Assembly (NCBI GenBank): GCA_013398275.1
Contig: VZSE01010148.1
Span: 62,001-126,000, forward strand
Length of the DNA stretch: 64,000 nucleotides
Direction: 5' to 3'
Source of the DNA: Promerops cafer
Taxonomy: Eukaryota > Chordata > Aves > Passeriformes > Nectariniidae
The notes beneath the pieces are model-generated. The model was not told the origin of the DNA, searched no databases, and saw only the letters and a program-made list of their open reading frames with translations. Position 1 is the first letter of the stretch; each line of letters begins with the position of its first letter. A program made the translations under genes and the position numbers. Below, one piece after another: positions 12,584-25,205 of this stretch.

Positions 12584-15500
12584 CATTTCTTTAAAGCTGA
12601 AAGTTGCAGCTGTTTTATTCAGACAGGACTAGAGGACTGCAAAAACCCACTTTTCACTGGCAAGCTGTGAGAATATACATTTTCAAAGGTCCCTATAAAT
12701 TACAGTAGGAGTTGGCTGGGATTAGAGCTGGAAAAGCTGATCACGTACAAAGAGGGTCACGATCCCATCAGGTCACTGGAAAGAAGAGCCCCAAGACACA
12801 TCAGATGCTGGCCTGATGCACTGTCCCATTTTAGCCTCCAGCCCCAGCAAACGCTAAGCCCTCGCTTTATTTATTAAAGGCTCAGAAAGCCTCTGGCAAG
12901 TGCTGGGAATCAGGGTGGAACTGCATCTGACTCCCCAAGCCAACGGCAGCCACAGACAGTGGCTCCCAGCCCCAGAACGGGCACCAGGGATGGCACATCT
13001 TGGCACAGCCATGAGCCCAGCCAGGCACCAGTGTCCCCTCGGGGACACCAGGCTGCCACCTCAAGGACATCGTTATCAGGCCAGACATCTAGTTCCTGTT
13101 GCCTGAGCGCTCTCCCCTCTCCAATGTGGAGAGCAGCACCATCACCTGTCCATTGTGAGGGCGTCGCCCCCAACTCACACCCATCTCTAAATCTCACCTT
13201 CAAGACCTTGCAGAGCTCAGGTATTCGCAATGAATGGCAACTCTAGGGAACAGCTTAACTACCTGCCCTCCTCTTGCACAGCTCGGCCCCCAAAATGTCC
13301 CTTTCCACAGCCCCAATATCCTGCCCTCCAGCCAGAGCATTGCTTTACCTCTCCCTGGAGGAGACTCCACTGGAAGGAAAAACAATACTGAGACGTGGCC
13401 ACCAGAACAGCTACTCCAGTGCTGCTGGGGGGCATAGGAAGCTCTCTCTTGCCATCATCAGAACCCTTCCCCTGCTTTTTGCTGTTACCTCAAAGCCATT
13501 TGTTTCCCCTGCCTAAATTCCTTCCCCCACAGTTCTCCTGGACTGCACCACCCAGAGCAGCTTGGCTGGGAGGCTGGGGGGACCACAATCCCTGACATCA
13601 GCTGTTCTCAATATTCCCTTATGCTGCCCTGCCTGCTGTCTGGCTTGGCTCCCTCTCCAACCCCCTGATGAGGACTGGACCATTAAATGACATGACCAGG
13701 ATTGCCAGAGCAGCCAGTGGCAGAGTGGAGCTGGATCCACATCTCCAGGTGCACTCTAGGAGCCAGACCATCTTTCAGGAATGCTCAAAAGCATCTCACT
13801 ACCACTACTGAGAAAAGTATCCATGGATTAAGTAAGAGAAACTTCAGAGGTTTACCTGAGCCAACACAGCAGGGGAGAAGTAAGTCCAGGAGAGGAATTC
13901 AAGATGAGTGCACAACCACACCTTTGATATGCCCATGGTATTAATCATTGGAACCATCAGTAATAAGTCCTGTCTCCTGTCTAGACTTGGAGGCCATACC
14001 CAGACTGCAGAGCCTGTGAAGCCAGCACAAAGGCCTGCTTGAAATATTCTTTTTTCGAACATGAAAGAAACTGAGAAATAAAGACAGGTCCTTTGTTGCA
14101 GGAGTGGAATTGCAGATAGTCGATTTTTGAAGTCTGATTTCTCCTCAGTTTTCACCAGGCAGAAGTTCTATTTCTCGCTGATCCTTAGGAGATTTGGTTT
14201 GGCAAAATCTTTCTGAGGAACTTTTGGGTAATCCCACACTGAGGTTGCTGGACTTTACCTTCGTTTACCAGCTCCATCACTGTGTATCCAGTGCATCCCA
14301 GACAGGCATGCAGCAGTGCCACCTGCAATGGACTGGGGCCCAAAGTCCCTCAAACAGGACTTGGTGAACAAAAGCAAAGGGCTCCTGCTGCTGCTATTAG
14401 CATGAAGCTGTGTCAGTGAATATGAGAGCCGTGTATATTAAGAGAAAAGCAAGTGAGGAATTCCCAAAGGGATGGAACTTGGGGCCATCTGCTTGGGAAA
14501 AGCAGGAGAGCAGAACTCATGAGGAGCAGGGACTGGAAACTTCACAGTGAAGTGAGGACAGAGGCGGTGAGGAAGTGACAACACCTGCACAAGTCTACCC
14601 AAATTCCCATAATCACTGAACCCTGTGTGCATACCGGGGCTCCCTTCAGAGAGGGAGGGTTTCCCCAGCAGAGACCAAGATGCCAGAAACTGCACCCCAC
14701 ACCAGCAGACCCCACTTGGCACCATGCACACCCACTGAGCACAAAACCCTAGAGACCTTTAAATTGCCAGAGAGAACCCAAACCCACGAGGAGACAGAGT
14801 AGTCCCCTCCCCATCCCAGCTCAAGGGATCCTTCTGGATAATTAGGACAGCCTGACTATCGCCTCCTGCCTCGCTCCATTTCATTTTATTATGAATAAAA
14901 AAAAAAAAAGGCTACTTTTCTACTTTTCTTCCTAAACTGCCTTGGATTTTTCTTCTAAATTCATCTGGGCTCTGTGCAATGTCACCAGGTCAGCTTGTGC
15001 TCCTGCTGCAATTCTAATTTTGTCAGCTTTACATTTTCTAGGCAGTTGGGAGATTTTTCTTTCTTTGCTCCTTTTTTTTCCCCCAAGTCAAAAATGATTT
15101 TGCATAACAGTAATAACATTAATGGCCCTGCACAGTGCATCCAGATTACAACTGCAGCTAGGGAGAAATAAACATCTCATCTTTGCCCTGCTGTTTATCT
15201 CCCCACAGCAGAGCCCGGTATCAGGTCAGAACCTGTAATTTCATTAACTTTATCACTCAGACACACTTGTTGCTAGATGTCATTATTCAGCACATCACTC
15301 CTGTGTTTTGTTTGTGCTGGGATTCACTTCAGATGCTCTGGCACCACACGGGAGCATCCCTCCCATCACATCACTGCCTGAGCTGGGGAGGAAAGTTTGG
15401 CTCACTGAGCCGTGATCTGCAAAACATTTGTGCTGCTCGGGTCTCCTGGGCAGGGACTGCATGAAGCAGAGCCATCCAGAGCAATTCCCTGCCTGATTCC

Positions 15501-17452
15501 CTGACTAGATACATCCAGAAGTGGTGAATTTAAAAAACCCCACAGTCTTCCTCACGGAAAGAAAAACTGACCCAACAGACACCAATCGTGGGGCAGGCAA
15601 ATCCCCAGTGATGGGAAGTGCACAACCCAGCACCTGCAAATTAATCAGTGCCCAGCACAGGGGGGAAGCTGCAGCACAGGCAGGTGGAGGGTGAGGAGAA
15701 CTGCTCCATCTCCATTGGATTTGTCATCCCTGGAAATTAATGCTGGGAAGTGACACTTGAAAGAGCCTCTGCTGACAGCCCCTGCAACTACACCACTTGG
15801 AGCCCGCTGACAAGTCCCCGCTGATGTCTTATCACAAGGCAGCACAGCAAGAGCAGCAAGGAGAGCTTTTCCCACGGGAGCTGGTGGGTTCCCTGGGATG
15901 CAGGCACAACTCCATGCCCATCCCCAGTGGCCACAGTGAAACCTGGCAGTGCCAGCCAGCTGACCTCATTGTGGCACTGCAGCCACGCTGCAGCTGGGTG
16001 TCCCTTAATGCGTCCACCTTCAATCCAGCTGCAGAGCCATGCCCGAGCAGAACTGGCTTCCAGTCCCTGGGGATCTCCAGGTACCTGGTGTCTGCTCACA
16101 CCAGCTGCAGCTTCTCCACCCCACATGCCCCCTCCCCACAGGAATCTGGCTGCATCCGCTGCTCGTGTGCAGGCCAAGGCACCTGGGAGCAGCATGTCTG
16201 AATCACCACGTTCCCCCTACGTGCCGCCAGGTCAGAGTGGAAAGCCCACAGCACATATATTCATATCTGCAGCCTAGAAACCCTAGATCTGAACCACAGC
16301 CACCTCATCCTGGGCAATCCAGGTGGGAAAGGTGCCCATCTGAGAGGAAACATACGGTGAATTGGCACAGTCTGGAAGGATCAGACTAGGCAAGGCACAA
16401 ACCTGCCTTGATCCAAGACACAAAGCCTGACAGCATCACCAGCAGAGCTGGTGGGAGCGTTTGGGAACATCTCTCCCAGTCCAGGTATCCTACAGGCAGC
16501 TTCCAGCTTGGGGCAAGGGGTTCAGTCTGTAGAAGTTCGTTACTGCCAGTTCCTGAAGCCCTTGGATAGTTTAATATTCTGCTCTAGATCTTGTTTGCTA
16601 TTTTGTTTTGAAGAGCACTGAAATGCAGTTACTGCTGTCTTCCCCACTCACACAACTCTAAATAATTTATAGAAAAGCAAAACAAAGAGGAGAATATGAA
16701 AGAAGAAAGAAGGCAGCTCGGTTACGATGTCTGAAGGCTTTCATTTGTTCATTCTCACTGAGTGGAGGGTTGAGGAAACATCTCTTAACCCCATGGGCTG
16801 GTAACAGCCAGACACACACCAAGAGATGCTAATAGGGATGCTCAGAGCAGCACTCGAGGATGTCAGACTGATCCCTGGGCACCTCCAAATCTGTTTGAAC
16901 AACAATACCCATCACCATCATCACAGCCTTGTTTAAAAGGGGAAAGAGTAAAGAGTATTTTAAGGGTGGAAGATAAACAACCTCAGCCACCACTTATGGC
17001 CATCACAAGGGCAGGGAGCCACTTTCCAGACACAGTGCATCACCTAAGCTCTCCCTGGCTCCTCCATGGAGCCAAAAAGAGTCCCTGTCCCCATCCCTGC
17101 CACTGTGGCTGCTAAGTCTGTCTGGAAAGCCCACACAAGAAAGGAAGGATGGTTCAGCACCACCCCAAGATCCCTTCTCTGCACAGAGCAAGCCAGCACA
17201 TCCCTTCCTTGCTCCTGCTGGAATCACTCACAGCACTAATGTGCTTTGCTTTTGTTTATTCAAATGCATTTTACTGTGCATTGCAGGTGAACAATATTAA
17301 ATGGCTCATAATAACATTTCAATAAGCAGAGGTGGGTGTAGCAGCTTCTAACAGACAGACTTTAGAAATGCAAGCAATCAGGTGTGCGTTAGCTGAAATA
17401 CCCTGGGGAACACGCTGCTCCCCAGCAGAGGAAAGACAGAAAAGCCACAAAC

Positions 17453-17837
17453 CTTTCTTCTCGTAGTCAAGTTTCTCCTCCCCGCCCCGGCCCAGGCTCT
17501 CCAGTGTCCTTGTCACCTGGCTGCCAAACTCATCCTCCCTGGTGCTGGGCTCTGCCCGCCGCGGGGTCTCCTCCTCCTCCTCGTCCTCGTAGTCGTCCAG
17601 GATGGGGGTCTCCCGGATGGGCACCCCGATGACCGAGTTGTGGGCCTGCAGGCGCGAGTTGCGGAAGCTCTCACGGGCCTGGGGGCCCAGCAGCACCGAG
17701 GGGATGTAGTGGATCTCGTGGGTGGCCTCGGTGCTGGCGCTCTTCTGCGGGATGCGGCGGCGCTTGTGCCAGCGCCGCTGGGCGTACAGGGCCACCATGA
17801 ACACCAGCAGCAGCAGCAGCAGCGCGATCAGCCCACC
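17453..17837 (-). CDS. ASTN2: ASTN2 exon 3 (first transmembrane helix and acidic cytoplasmic region)
   Basis: This minus-strand exon is 385 bp, 128 codons plus one base. It opens directly with the first membrane helix: GGLIA, six leucines, then VFMVALY, residues 1-18 or so. A stop-transfer basic patch (RRWHKRRR) follows. Next come the conserved blocks HEIHYIPSVLLGPQARESF and VIGVPIRETPILDDY, an EDEEEEE acidic run, and REDEFGSQVT. The order matches ASTN2 rather than ASTN1, which has a different sequence after RETPILD. By the published topology this stretch lies in the cytoplasmic loop between the two membrane helices. The acceptor is CTCTCTGCAG just above 17837. The donor after ...GAGAAGAAAG is GTTTGT (17447-17452), leaving phase 1. 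The exon is visibly GC-richer than its introns. Six consecutive CTG codons (17805-17822) encode the leucine run. A CR1 element ends about 66 bp upstream of the acceptor. Confidence 0.97.
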
Positions 17838-17902
17838 CTGCAGAGAGAGCAAAGGGCACTGTCAGGAGCGCACGGCCTGCAGGGAAGGGGGATGGGATGC
17901 TG

Positions 17903-18110
17903 CAGAATCACAGAATGATGGGTGCATGAGATCTTAAAGCCCATCGCATTCCACGCCCTGCCATGGGCAGGGTCACCTTCCACTAAGGCAAGGTTGCATC
18001 ACACCTCATCCAAACTCGAACACTTCCAGGGATGGTGCATCCACAGCTTCCCTGGACAATCTGTTCCAGTGCTTCACCACCCTCTGAGTAAACCTCCAGA
18101 GCACCCTTCC
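17903..18110 (-). mobile_element. CR1 LINE 3'-end fragment beside exon 3
   Basis: On the minus strand this reads TGGTGAAGCACTGGAACAG, then CATCCCTGGAAGTG, CCATGGCAGGG and a terminal ATTCTGTGATTCTG, all typical of the CR1 3' region. It is in sense with ASTN2 and its 3' end lies about 66 bp upstream of the exon 3 acceptor. The upstream limit of the element is uncertain. Confidence 0.85.
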
Positions 18111-20589
18111 ATCACCACCCCCTGAACCACACACAGGTGGATTCATGGAGCAGCACCTCTCAGGTGTGAGGTCTTGGACAGACAGGTAGGTGAGGACGCC
18201 AGGGATGGCCTTCAGCTGGGAATAGCATAGTGACACCCCCAGCTCAACTCTGACCATCCTCCCAGGGACTTTGTTCTTTCCACCTCACTCCTTGGGACCC
18301 CCAGGCCCCTTACACATGGGGAGAAGGGGAATGGGGATGATCACATCCCACCACTTAGGAGAAAAAACCTCATTAAAACAACCCAACTGTCACCCAGGAG
18401 CAATAAAGCCTTAACAGAGACACACATTTCCCAAAAATGATGGTGCAACAAATGGCCTCTCACAGGCGATGCTCCCAAGGCATGGTTACCCTAGCTCCAA
18501 CATTTCTGGTCTGATTTCCCTGTGCTTTCAAAATCAACTGCAGGGCTGGGGCACAGTACAACATATTCCAGACCCAGACCTTCTCCACTAAGCTCTTGTC
18601 TTTCCCCTCCTCTAAATTTTATTCAGTACAGCTCTCAACAATGTTAACATTAAAAATATAAATTTTTAACAAAAAAAAATAATCTTCCAAATATCTATAT
18701 GTACATGGAAGCAGCACATCCTCTCAAGGGAGCCTGGCTAGGAAGTAGCAAAGGGAGCCAGCCCTGCCTCCGGCTGCTCTGGAAGTTAAATTCATCCCCA
18801 CACACACAAGAGCTGTGCCTGTGCCAGCTCCCAGCCTCTTAATCTCTGCAGCATCAGAGCAATTTTATCCCGTGGCAGACAAGCAAGGCAGGGCATGTAA
18901 ATCAGGAGCAGCACGAGTGACCAGGGCTTTGCAGCATGACAGGAACAGCCAGGGCAGGGCAGGCGTTCCTTGGGCACCTGGGATGCCACAGCCCAGAGCT
19001 CCACCGAGCTCTACAGCAAAGCAGAGGTGTGAAAATATTCCCTCTGCATTCCATACAAAGCACCAGGATGCACCTGGAGCACGGCTCTCACTCCTAAACA
19101 GGAGCAGCTGGAAGGAGGTGGCAGTGGAAAGTGCAGCTCACAGGATGCATTGCCTCAGGAGAGGCCTTGGGAGCTGGAGCGGAGGAGAGACGTTTCCCTG
19201 CACCAAAACCTGCCACAGGAGGGGCCCAGGCCAGCACGCCCCACATCAGGATCCCCTCCTCTCCTGCAAAATTTTCCTAACAAATGCAGGACTCGGGGGT
19301 TCAGGACACTGCTCAGACTGAGTTCCCCAATTTGTGTGATGTGCACCATCAGGAAAGGTGTTTCAGTGTCCAGGAGATGCTCAGGCATCCCTGCATGGCA
19401 GAGGGGCAGGGCTTGCTGAGCTGCCCAGGTTTATGTCCTGAAGTACCAGGGCACTTCAGCGACCAGAGGGGCGAAGACCCACCATGGCCTTCCACTCTCA
19501 GAAAGAAGAACCAGCATGGACACCTCAGCCCGATGTGAGTTTCCTTGGACTTGCACAGTGCCTGGTGCTTGGAGACATCAGAGCATCACAGGAGCTCCCT
19601 GCCTGAGCCACCCACACCCACTGGCATTTCCTCAGAAATCCAGTTTGCAGGAGAGAAACCATGGCACACCAGAAGGGAGGCCAGGCCAGGTGACAAGGAC
19701 ACAGCAGGGCCACAAACTTCAACAAAACCCCACTGCAAAACCAGGTCTGGCTCATGTGGCAGCATCTTTACAGCAAAGAGAGGGTTCTTGTGGGCCAGAA
19801 AGGCTTCAGATCAACACTCCTGGATGTGATTGCTGGGAAAAATCTACTCCAAGGCCTTCACCCCCAAATCCCTGGGCTGCCCAGCTGGATATCACTCACA
19901 CCTTTGGGGCACTCTGGAAAGGGGCTGCAGGGCAGAGCACTCTGCACCCACGGGCACACAGGCACTCACTCTACATGGAAAAGCAAAACCAGAGACATCC
20001 CAGATGCTCAAGAAAAGGTCAGAGTGACAGAAAAAGCCTTGCAGGAGGAGCAGCTGTGCCAGCTGGAACCAAGGAAGGGGTTCAGGCACCCATGGCAGGC
20101 CTCAGGCTGTAGATCTTCCTGGCTGGGCTTAGCTTATATGTGCCCCTGGGAAATGTCCTGGAGAAAATAAACCTGTTGGCATATTAAATGAAGATCTCTT
20201 GGCTTGGGAGAACCTACAAGAAGGCATAAAGGCATAGAGGTTGTTGGTGCGCCGTTCCCCCTCTGACTCAAGAATGACAGGGCTGGCTCAAGGGACCCAA
20301 GGGCTCCCAGCCCAGCTACAACTCCCACATCCTTTGGGGATGAGCCAGAGATCTCTGCTCTGCCAGTCACTGGGACAGCGGCCCCTCTCTGCCTGGGGAA
20401 GACTGGGGGTGCCCGTGCCAGCCCCTTGGGTGAGCACCACGGGCTTACCACAGGCAGCTCAATTCCAGCGTGCTCCTTTCATCCCTGACCCCGCGCCGGC
20501 AGCTGCTTGTTTAACAACGCCACACACGCCGGGAGAGCTTCCTGGGAAAAAGGGAAAAAAAAAAAAAGAGCGAAACTTAGGAGGCGTTC

Positions 20590-20860
20590 AAGCCAGCCTC
20601 ATTTTAATCTATTTTTCGTGTTAAATTATCCAACTGAGGGAGCGAGAGAGAGAAAGGGGAAAGAAGGGATAATATGAGAAATGTTTTATTTGACAACGTG
20701 TCATTCGGAAACTGATTATTTCTGTCTCCGAGCTTTTTAATATTCCCAAACAATGGCCGAGCCGCATGGGGATTTGGTATTCTAAGGCTGGATTTATAAT
20801 ACTCTGTTCTGCAGTGATAAGAACATGGGCCTTTAATCCTCTGAGCTGTGAACATGCATA
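20590..20860. other. Candidate conserved noncoding element
   Basis: This is a long, non-repetitive, AT-rich segment with TTTTAATCTATTTTTCGTG, TTTGACAACGTGTCATTCGG and TTTTTAATATTCCCAAACAA. It keeps several CpGs despite the AT richness, and it contrasts with the GC-rich, repetitive flanks. Function is not shown. Confidence 0.35.
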
Positions 20861-23220
20861 TTCTCCCACATAATGTCCTTCCTGCCACACTGCCGCTGCC
20901 CTGGGCCGGCCGAGCAGGAGCCACCAGCACCAGAGCTTTGCCAAGACCCACAGGAGAGGAGAAGGAATGGGAGAAGGAACATGGGGGACAAGAGGGATGG
21001 TGGGAACAAGCCACACACGGAAAGAACTGCAGGGCTTGTGGCCCCAGAGCGAAGCTCAGCTGAAGCTGGAGAGCAGCAAGGCTGGGACTTATTTGAAGCC
21101 CAGAAGGAAAACCAATGGGAGAAGCCACCCTGAGGCCCAAAAGATTGGACCCTCACATAAATTATGAAGGCTGCCAAGCTGTTGAATTGGAGGTCCATCA
21201 CTCTGTAGGAACCTCTGAGGTGCTGAACAATTTCTGGGCAGCAAGAGGGTGCATCTCTGCTTTGAACACAGCCCCCACCCTGCCCTACCAAGCCAGTGAA
21301 AGACAGGGGCGTCCCACTGCTCCTCTGGAGTCCAGACAAACTTTCTTGCAACAGCCTCTGGCCTTTCCAACTCTGCTCCCCACCGTGGTGAGATGTGGTG
21401 TGATCCCCTGCAGGAACCCTTCATCCCTGCGGCCTTGCAGTCACACAGTGACAGCCCAGCTGAGCTGCTCAGAAATCAAGCCGTGACTGTCTTCCAGCTG
21501 CCACACCATAAGGGCTGAATTCACGGAAGAAAACCCCAGGCTGGAGGGGATATTTTGGCCTGGGCACTCTTACACCACAGCATCCCTTGTCTAGGTCAAA
21601 GCAAACCCAGTGCTAAACAGCACAGCACTCCAGTCTGTGCTGAACTGGACCCCTTCCTCCCAACACCAGTGCAAGTTTTTGCCCTCAGGCAAGAATATCC
21701 CTCTTTCTTTCCTAACTTGAAGCCATTTATTGTCCAACACTGAGCTGGAAGCCAGCCCCATGGCTACTGGCTTGCTGCTGGATGAAGCAGGGCTCTCACA
21801 GCCCCGCACATCGCTCCAAGGACAGCCCCCCAGGACAGCTCAAGGATGCCCTGTCACTTCCTGGGCTGAACAAGCCCCCAGGTGCTGGAGCATCACATCC
21901 CCTGCATCATCCCAGCAGGTGAATTAAGGTGAGCAATCAGGTATCAGCAATAACCACACAACCCTCAGGGCTCTTCACACTGTGTATTTTTCCTTTCTTT
22001 CCTTTTTGGCTGTAAAGGTAATTAAACACTAGGACAATTTACCAAGGGGTGTAGTGGATTATCCATCACTGGCAGTTTAATTTTTTTTTTTAAATCAAGC
22101 CTGGATGCTTTTTGAAAAGTCATACTTTATTTCAAATGAGAAATAGAGGCTTCAGGGCATTCTTGCACCCTGTGCAGCTCTGAGGGCAAAGCAGATATCC
22201 CATGGTCCTTTCTTGAATTCCATTCACCCCAATTTTGGCTTTCCCACAATTCAGCTCCACAGCATCTTATCTCTCATGTGGGGCACTTCATCCCCCCCAG
22301 GCACCCCGGACACACAAAGCACCACCAGACCCTGGATGCAAAGAGAGGTCAGGCAGAGCCTACCCCATCCACAAATCACAGCCAACCCCTGCCTGCCCAA
22401 ACCTCCACGTGCTGCGGGGCGAGTGATGAGCCCATGGGTGAGTGAGCACCAGGCAGGGAAACTGAGGCAGAGCATGGGGATGGGACCAAGGACAGACAGC
22501 AAGCCAGGATGAAAGCTAGAGAGAAAGAGACAAACACCAGGATTAAAATATATACATATATGTACTCTAAAGAGATCTGGATCCAGACCTGATCTACAGA
22601 CCACTCAACCCCACCTCTCTCTCTAAGAGATAATGATGATAAATGGGGCAAACCTCCTAAAAATACAACATTTTCTCCCTGTGCATTTCAAATCCCCATT
22701 CAAGCACAGCTTCACCAAGGTGTCTTAACCACACTCAACTTCAAAAATGTGTTTAATTCCCATTACAGTCCATGAGCCTACAGCACGCGCCTCAGCGCTT
22801 TGCTGAGCAGGGACAGCTCCTTGAATTGCAGCCCAAAGAGAACTGTATTATGTCTCTTTTTTCCCTTCTTTCCACAGCTCACCACCTCACTGAGCTACAG
22901 ATATGATTGGGCACTGTCTTCTGGGGGTGTTGTTATCACAACTGTGTCGCCTGACCCTGCCCAGAGGTGACAGCACCCCTAACCACCCTCTCTGAATGGG
23001 TGCAAGGAGCACAGGATGTGGCCCAGGGGTGTAAGAGGAAGGGTCCCCACAGGGTGGCTCTGTCCAGACCATGCAGATCCTCTTACCATGCTGTACATCC
23101 ACACACAGGGCATAAATCTCATACTCTATCCTGTCCTGTAAAGTACAACACACACACAAGCAATGAGAGTTACAGTTGCTGTGGGAACCATAACTTTAAA
23201 ATCTCTGACTCTTCCACGTT

Positions 23221-23244
23221 AAAAAAAAAAAAAAAAAAAAAAAA
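23221..23244. repeat. A24 homopolymer
   Basis: This is an unbroken run of 24 A after CTTCCACGTT. A processed pseudogene was considered, but the 300 bp on either side shows no recognisable gene. Confidence 0.9.
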
Positions 23245-23529
23245 GTCAGACAAGTCACATTTTCATATAATTTTTTTTTAAGCCAAGCTCAGTTTTGTTT
23301 TGCTGTTTCATCCAAGAACAGAAACAAAAGAAGGAGTGAACCTGCCAATCAGCCTTTCTGTGCTGCTCAGACATGCAATGTGATGTTCCAGTAAATGTTT
23401 ATTTGAAAGGTCTCCCAGGCACAGGCTGTGTGCAAGCACCAAAACACACAACCCTCAATCACAGCCAACATGCTTGCGTGTCCTGAGCTGTACATCTCGC
23501 TAGGATAACAATTCAAAATGACTCCTAAT

Positions 23530-23700
23530 CCATTTTTATTATGTAAAAAAAAGGCATTTATTTGCATCGAGCTGAAAGAGGAGGGCTGGAGGTGATTTTA
23601 TTAAGTACCTGATTGCTGGCTCTTTTTAAAGCCGGGGCGCAGATTGCATAAATTGTGATTTTAATGCGCACTAAATGGTTCACCTAAATGGACTGACCTG
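23530..23700. other. Candidate conserved noncoding element
   Basis: The segment contains GGCATTTATTTGCATCGAG (an octamer-like TTTGCAT), TGATTTTATTAAGTACCTG and GCATAAATTGTGATTTTAATG. It is non-repetitive and non-coding. Confidence 0.3.
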
Positions 23701-24529
23701 CTAACCCAGAGCCTGCCCTCAGAGAGAGAAGATTTTAAAATTCATAAGGTCTTCTGTGCTTGTGCTCATGTTTTCCTAATGTGGGCAGCCTGGGAGCACA
23801 AAGCTGAGACAAAACCAAAAGCTTTTCCTTCCCCTGGAGGAGTTTGAGTTACAGAGCCCCATCCCTGCTCCACCCTAAGCTGACAAGAGGCCCCTGCACG
23901 TGTTCATCCCACTCAGCTCATTTCCACCCCACACCTGAACTGTGTCATCCATATTCCAAAGAGGAGGGAAAATTCACTTGAATTAAGGAAAAACAACCTG
24001 GGTTTTAAACAGAAGAGGCCACCTCATCCACAGTAAGTGTCTCCCAGTGCAGGTGAGGTTTCGCCAGCCACGACAACCACACGCTGCAGGGTGAGAGTGC
24101 CCAGGGCTGTGGCAACAGCTCCCAGTGAAACACAGGGCTAAAGGAAATTCCCTCAGGGCCACCCCGACACAACTTCCCTCCCTGCACCACCCTCAGCCCA
24201 GAGCCCAAACCCTGATTGTCCACAGGAGCCCAGCTCAGGTGAGGAGCATCCCCATGCCACAGTCACACCCCAGCAAAGGCAGCTCCTGCCAGGGAAAGGG
24301 CGAATGGGAATCCACCCAAACTGACTGTGTGTGGCCCTAATACCTTCCCAACTGAGGGCAAGAAGCAATGAAGCCCTCCAGGGATCAGTTTAAGCCTGGT
24401 TTCACCAAATTCACCAGTAACACCTCCAGGGATGGAAGGCATTTGTCAGAGGACCTCCTAAAGTCACAGCCACTGCAGGGTCCCTGACCTGCCCAGCCCT
24501 TTCCAAACAAAGGTTTAGCAAATGCTAAA

Positions 24530-24840
24530 GCAAGGTCTCAAGTTAGGAGGATTATTACAATATCCGCCAGCACAGCATTTGCTAGCAAGTAATGAAATAT
24601 AATTAAAAGTAAAGAACACTTGTCAGATAAATGACAAACACGTACTGCTGTTGCAAAAGTACCTTTGCTTGTTTTTTTTTAATAATTGTGTTTATCCACT
24701 TCCTCACTAATTTGCAAAAAATGCAGTTAATTCTCAGTGGATCTCACAACCATTAGTGCGAATTAATGCTGTTCCCACTGTATATTCTGCATATATTAGA
24801 AGAAAGATTAATCTAATAAGAGATGCACATCTCCGGGTGA
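24530..24840. other. Candidate conserved noncoding element
   Basis: It is dense in ATTA/TAAT cores (GCGAATTAATGC, GATTAATCTAATAAG, ATATAATTAAAAG), in a 300-bp block free of repeats. Regulatory function for the host gene is only a hypothesis. Confidence 0.35.
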
Positions 24841-25205
24841 GGGAACACGAACACGACTCACATCGTGCCTCCAGCTCCCGAGCCCCAGGGAGGGACACGG
24901 TACAGCACCCGTTCTGCTCAATTAGCCAGCCCACTCTTGGGGCTGCCAGACCTTGGCCACTTGTCCAGAAAACGTGGCAGAGGTGCCAAAATTCACCACA
25001 AGTACAGGGACTTCTTAGACAGCCAAACCCCGCTGATGAAGCAGGTGTCCTCTGCACTGGTTGTGCTGCTGCTCTACCCATGGTGAAGATGGGAGAGAGA
25101 GTGGAAAAGGGGTTTAGCATTTATTTATGGACTTCTCAAACAATTTCTGAAGCGAGGAGATGATGGCAAAATGCTATTGTACACACAGGCATGAAGGAAA
25201 AGAGC

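Larger units (their letters stand above)
2425..17452 (-). other. ASTN2: ASTN2 intron between exons 3 and 4 (15.0 kb, phase 1)
   Basis: The intron is bounded by a GTTTGT donor and a TTGCAG acceptor on the minus strand. It holds two CR1 fragments (4920-4984 and 10838-10980), a T21 tract (12563-12583), a GGA-rich patch near 4564-4590, AT-rich low-complexity DNA at 7577-7680 and 7850-7960, a 21-bp perfect palindrome (9240-9260) and several ATTA-rich islands (about 8600-8930, 12250-12500 and 15085-15310). I see no gene in the remaining stretches. Confidence 0.9.

Noticed and set aside
17319..17452. Extension of the exon 3 open frame beyond the donor
   Set aside because: The frame stays open past GAGAAGAAAG|GTTTGT, but the exon 4 sequence continues the conserved protein from that donor, so this is intron.
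18006..18257. Minus-strand frame with a WNRLSREAVD-like motif
   Set aside because: The motif is the translated 3' portion of CR1, not a host protein.
23221..23244. Poly-A tract as the tail of a processed pseudogene
   Set aside because: No recognisable gene sequence precedes it and no target-site duplication is visible.
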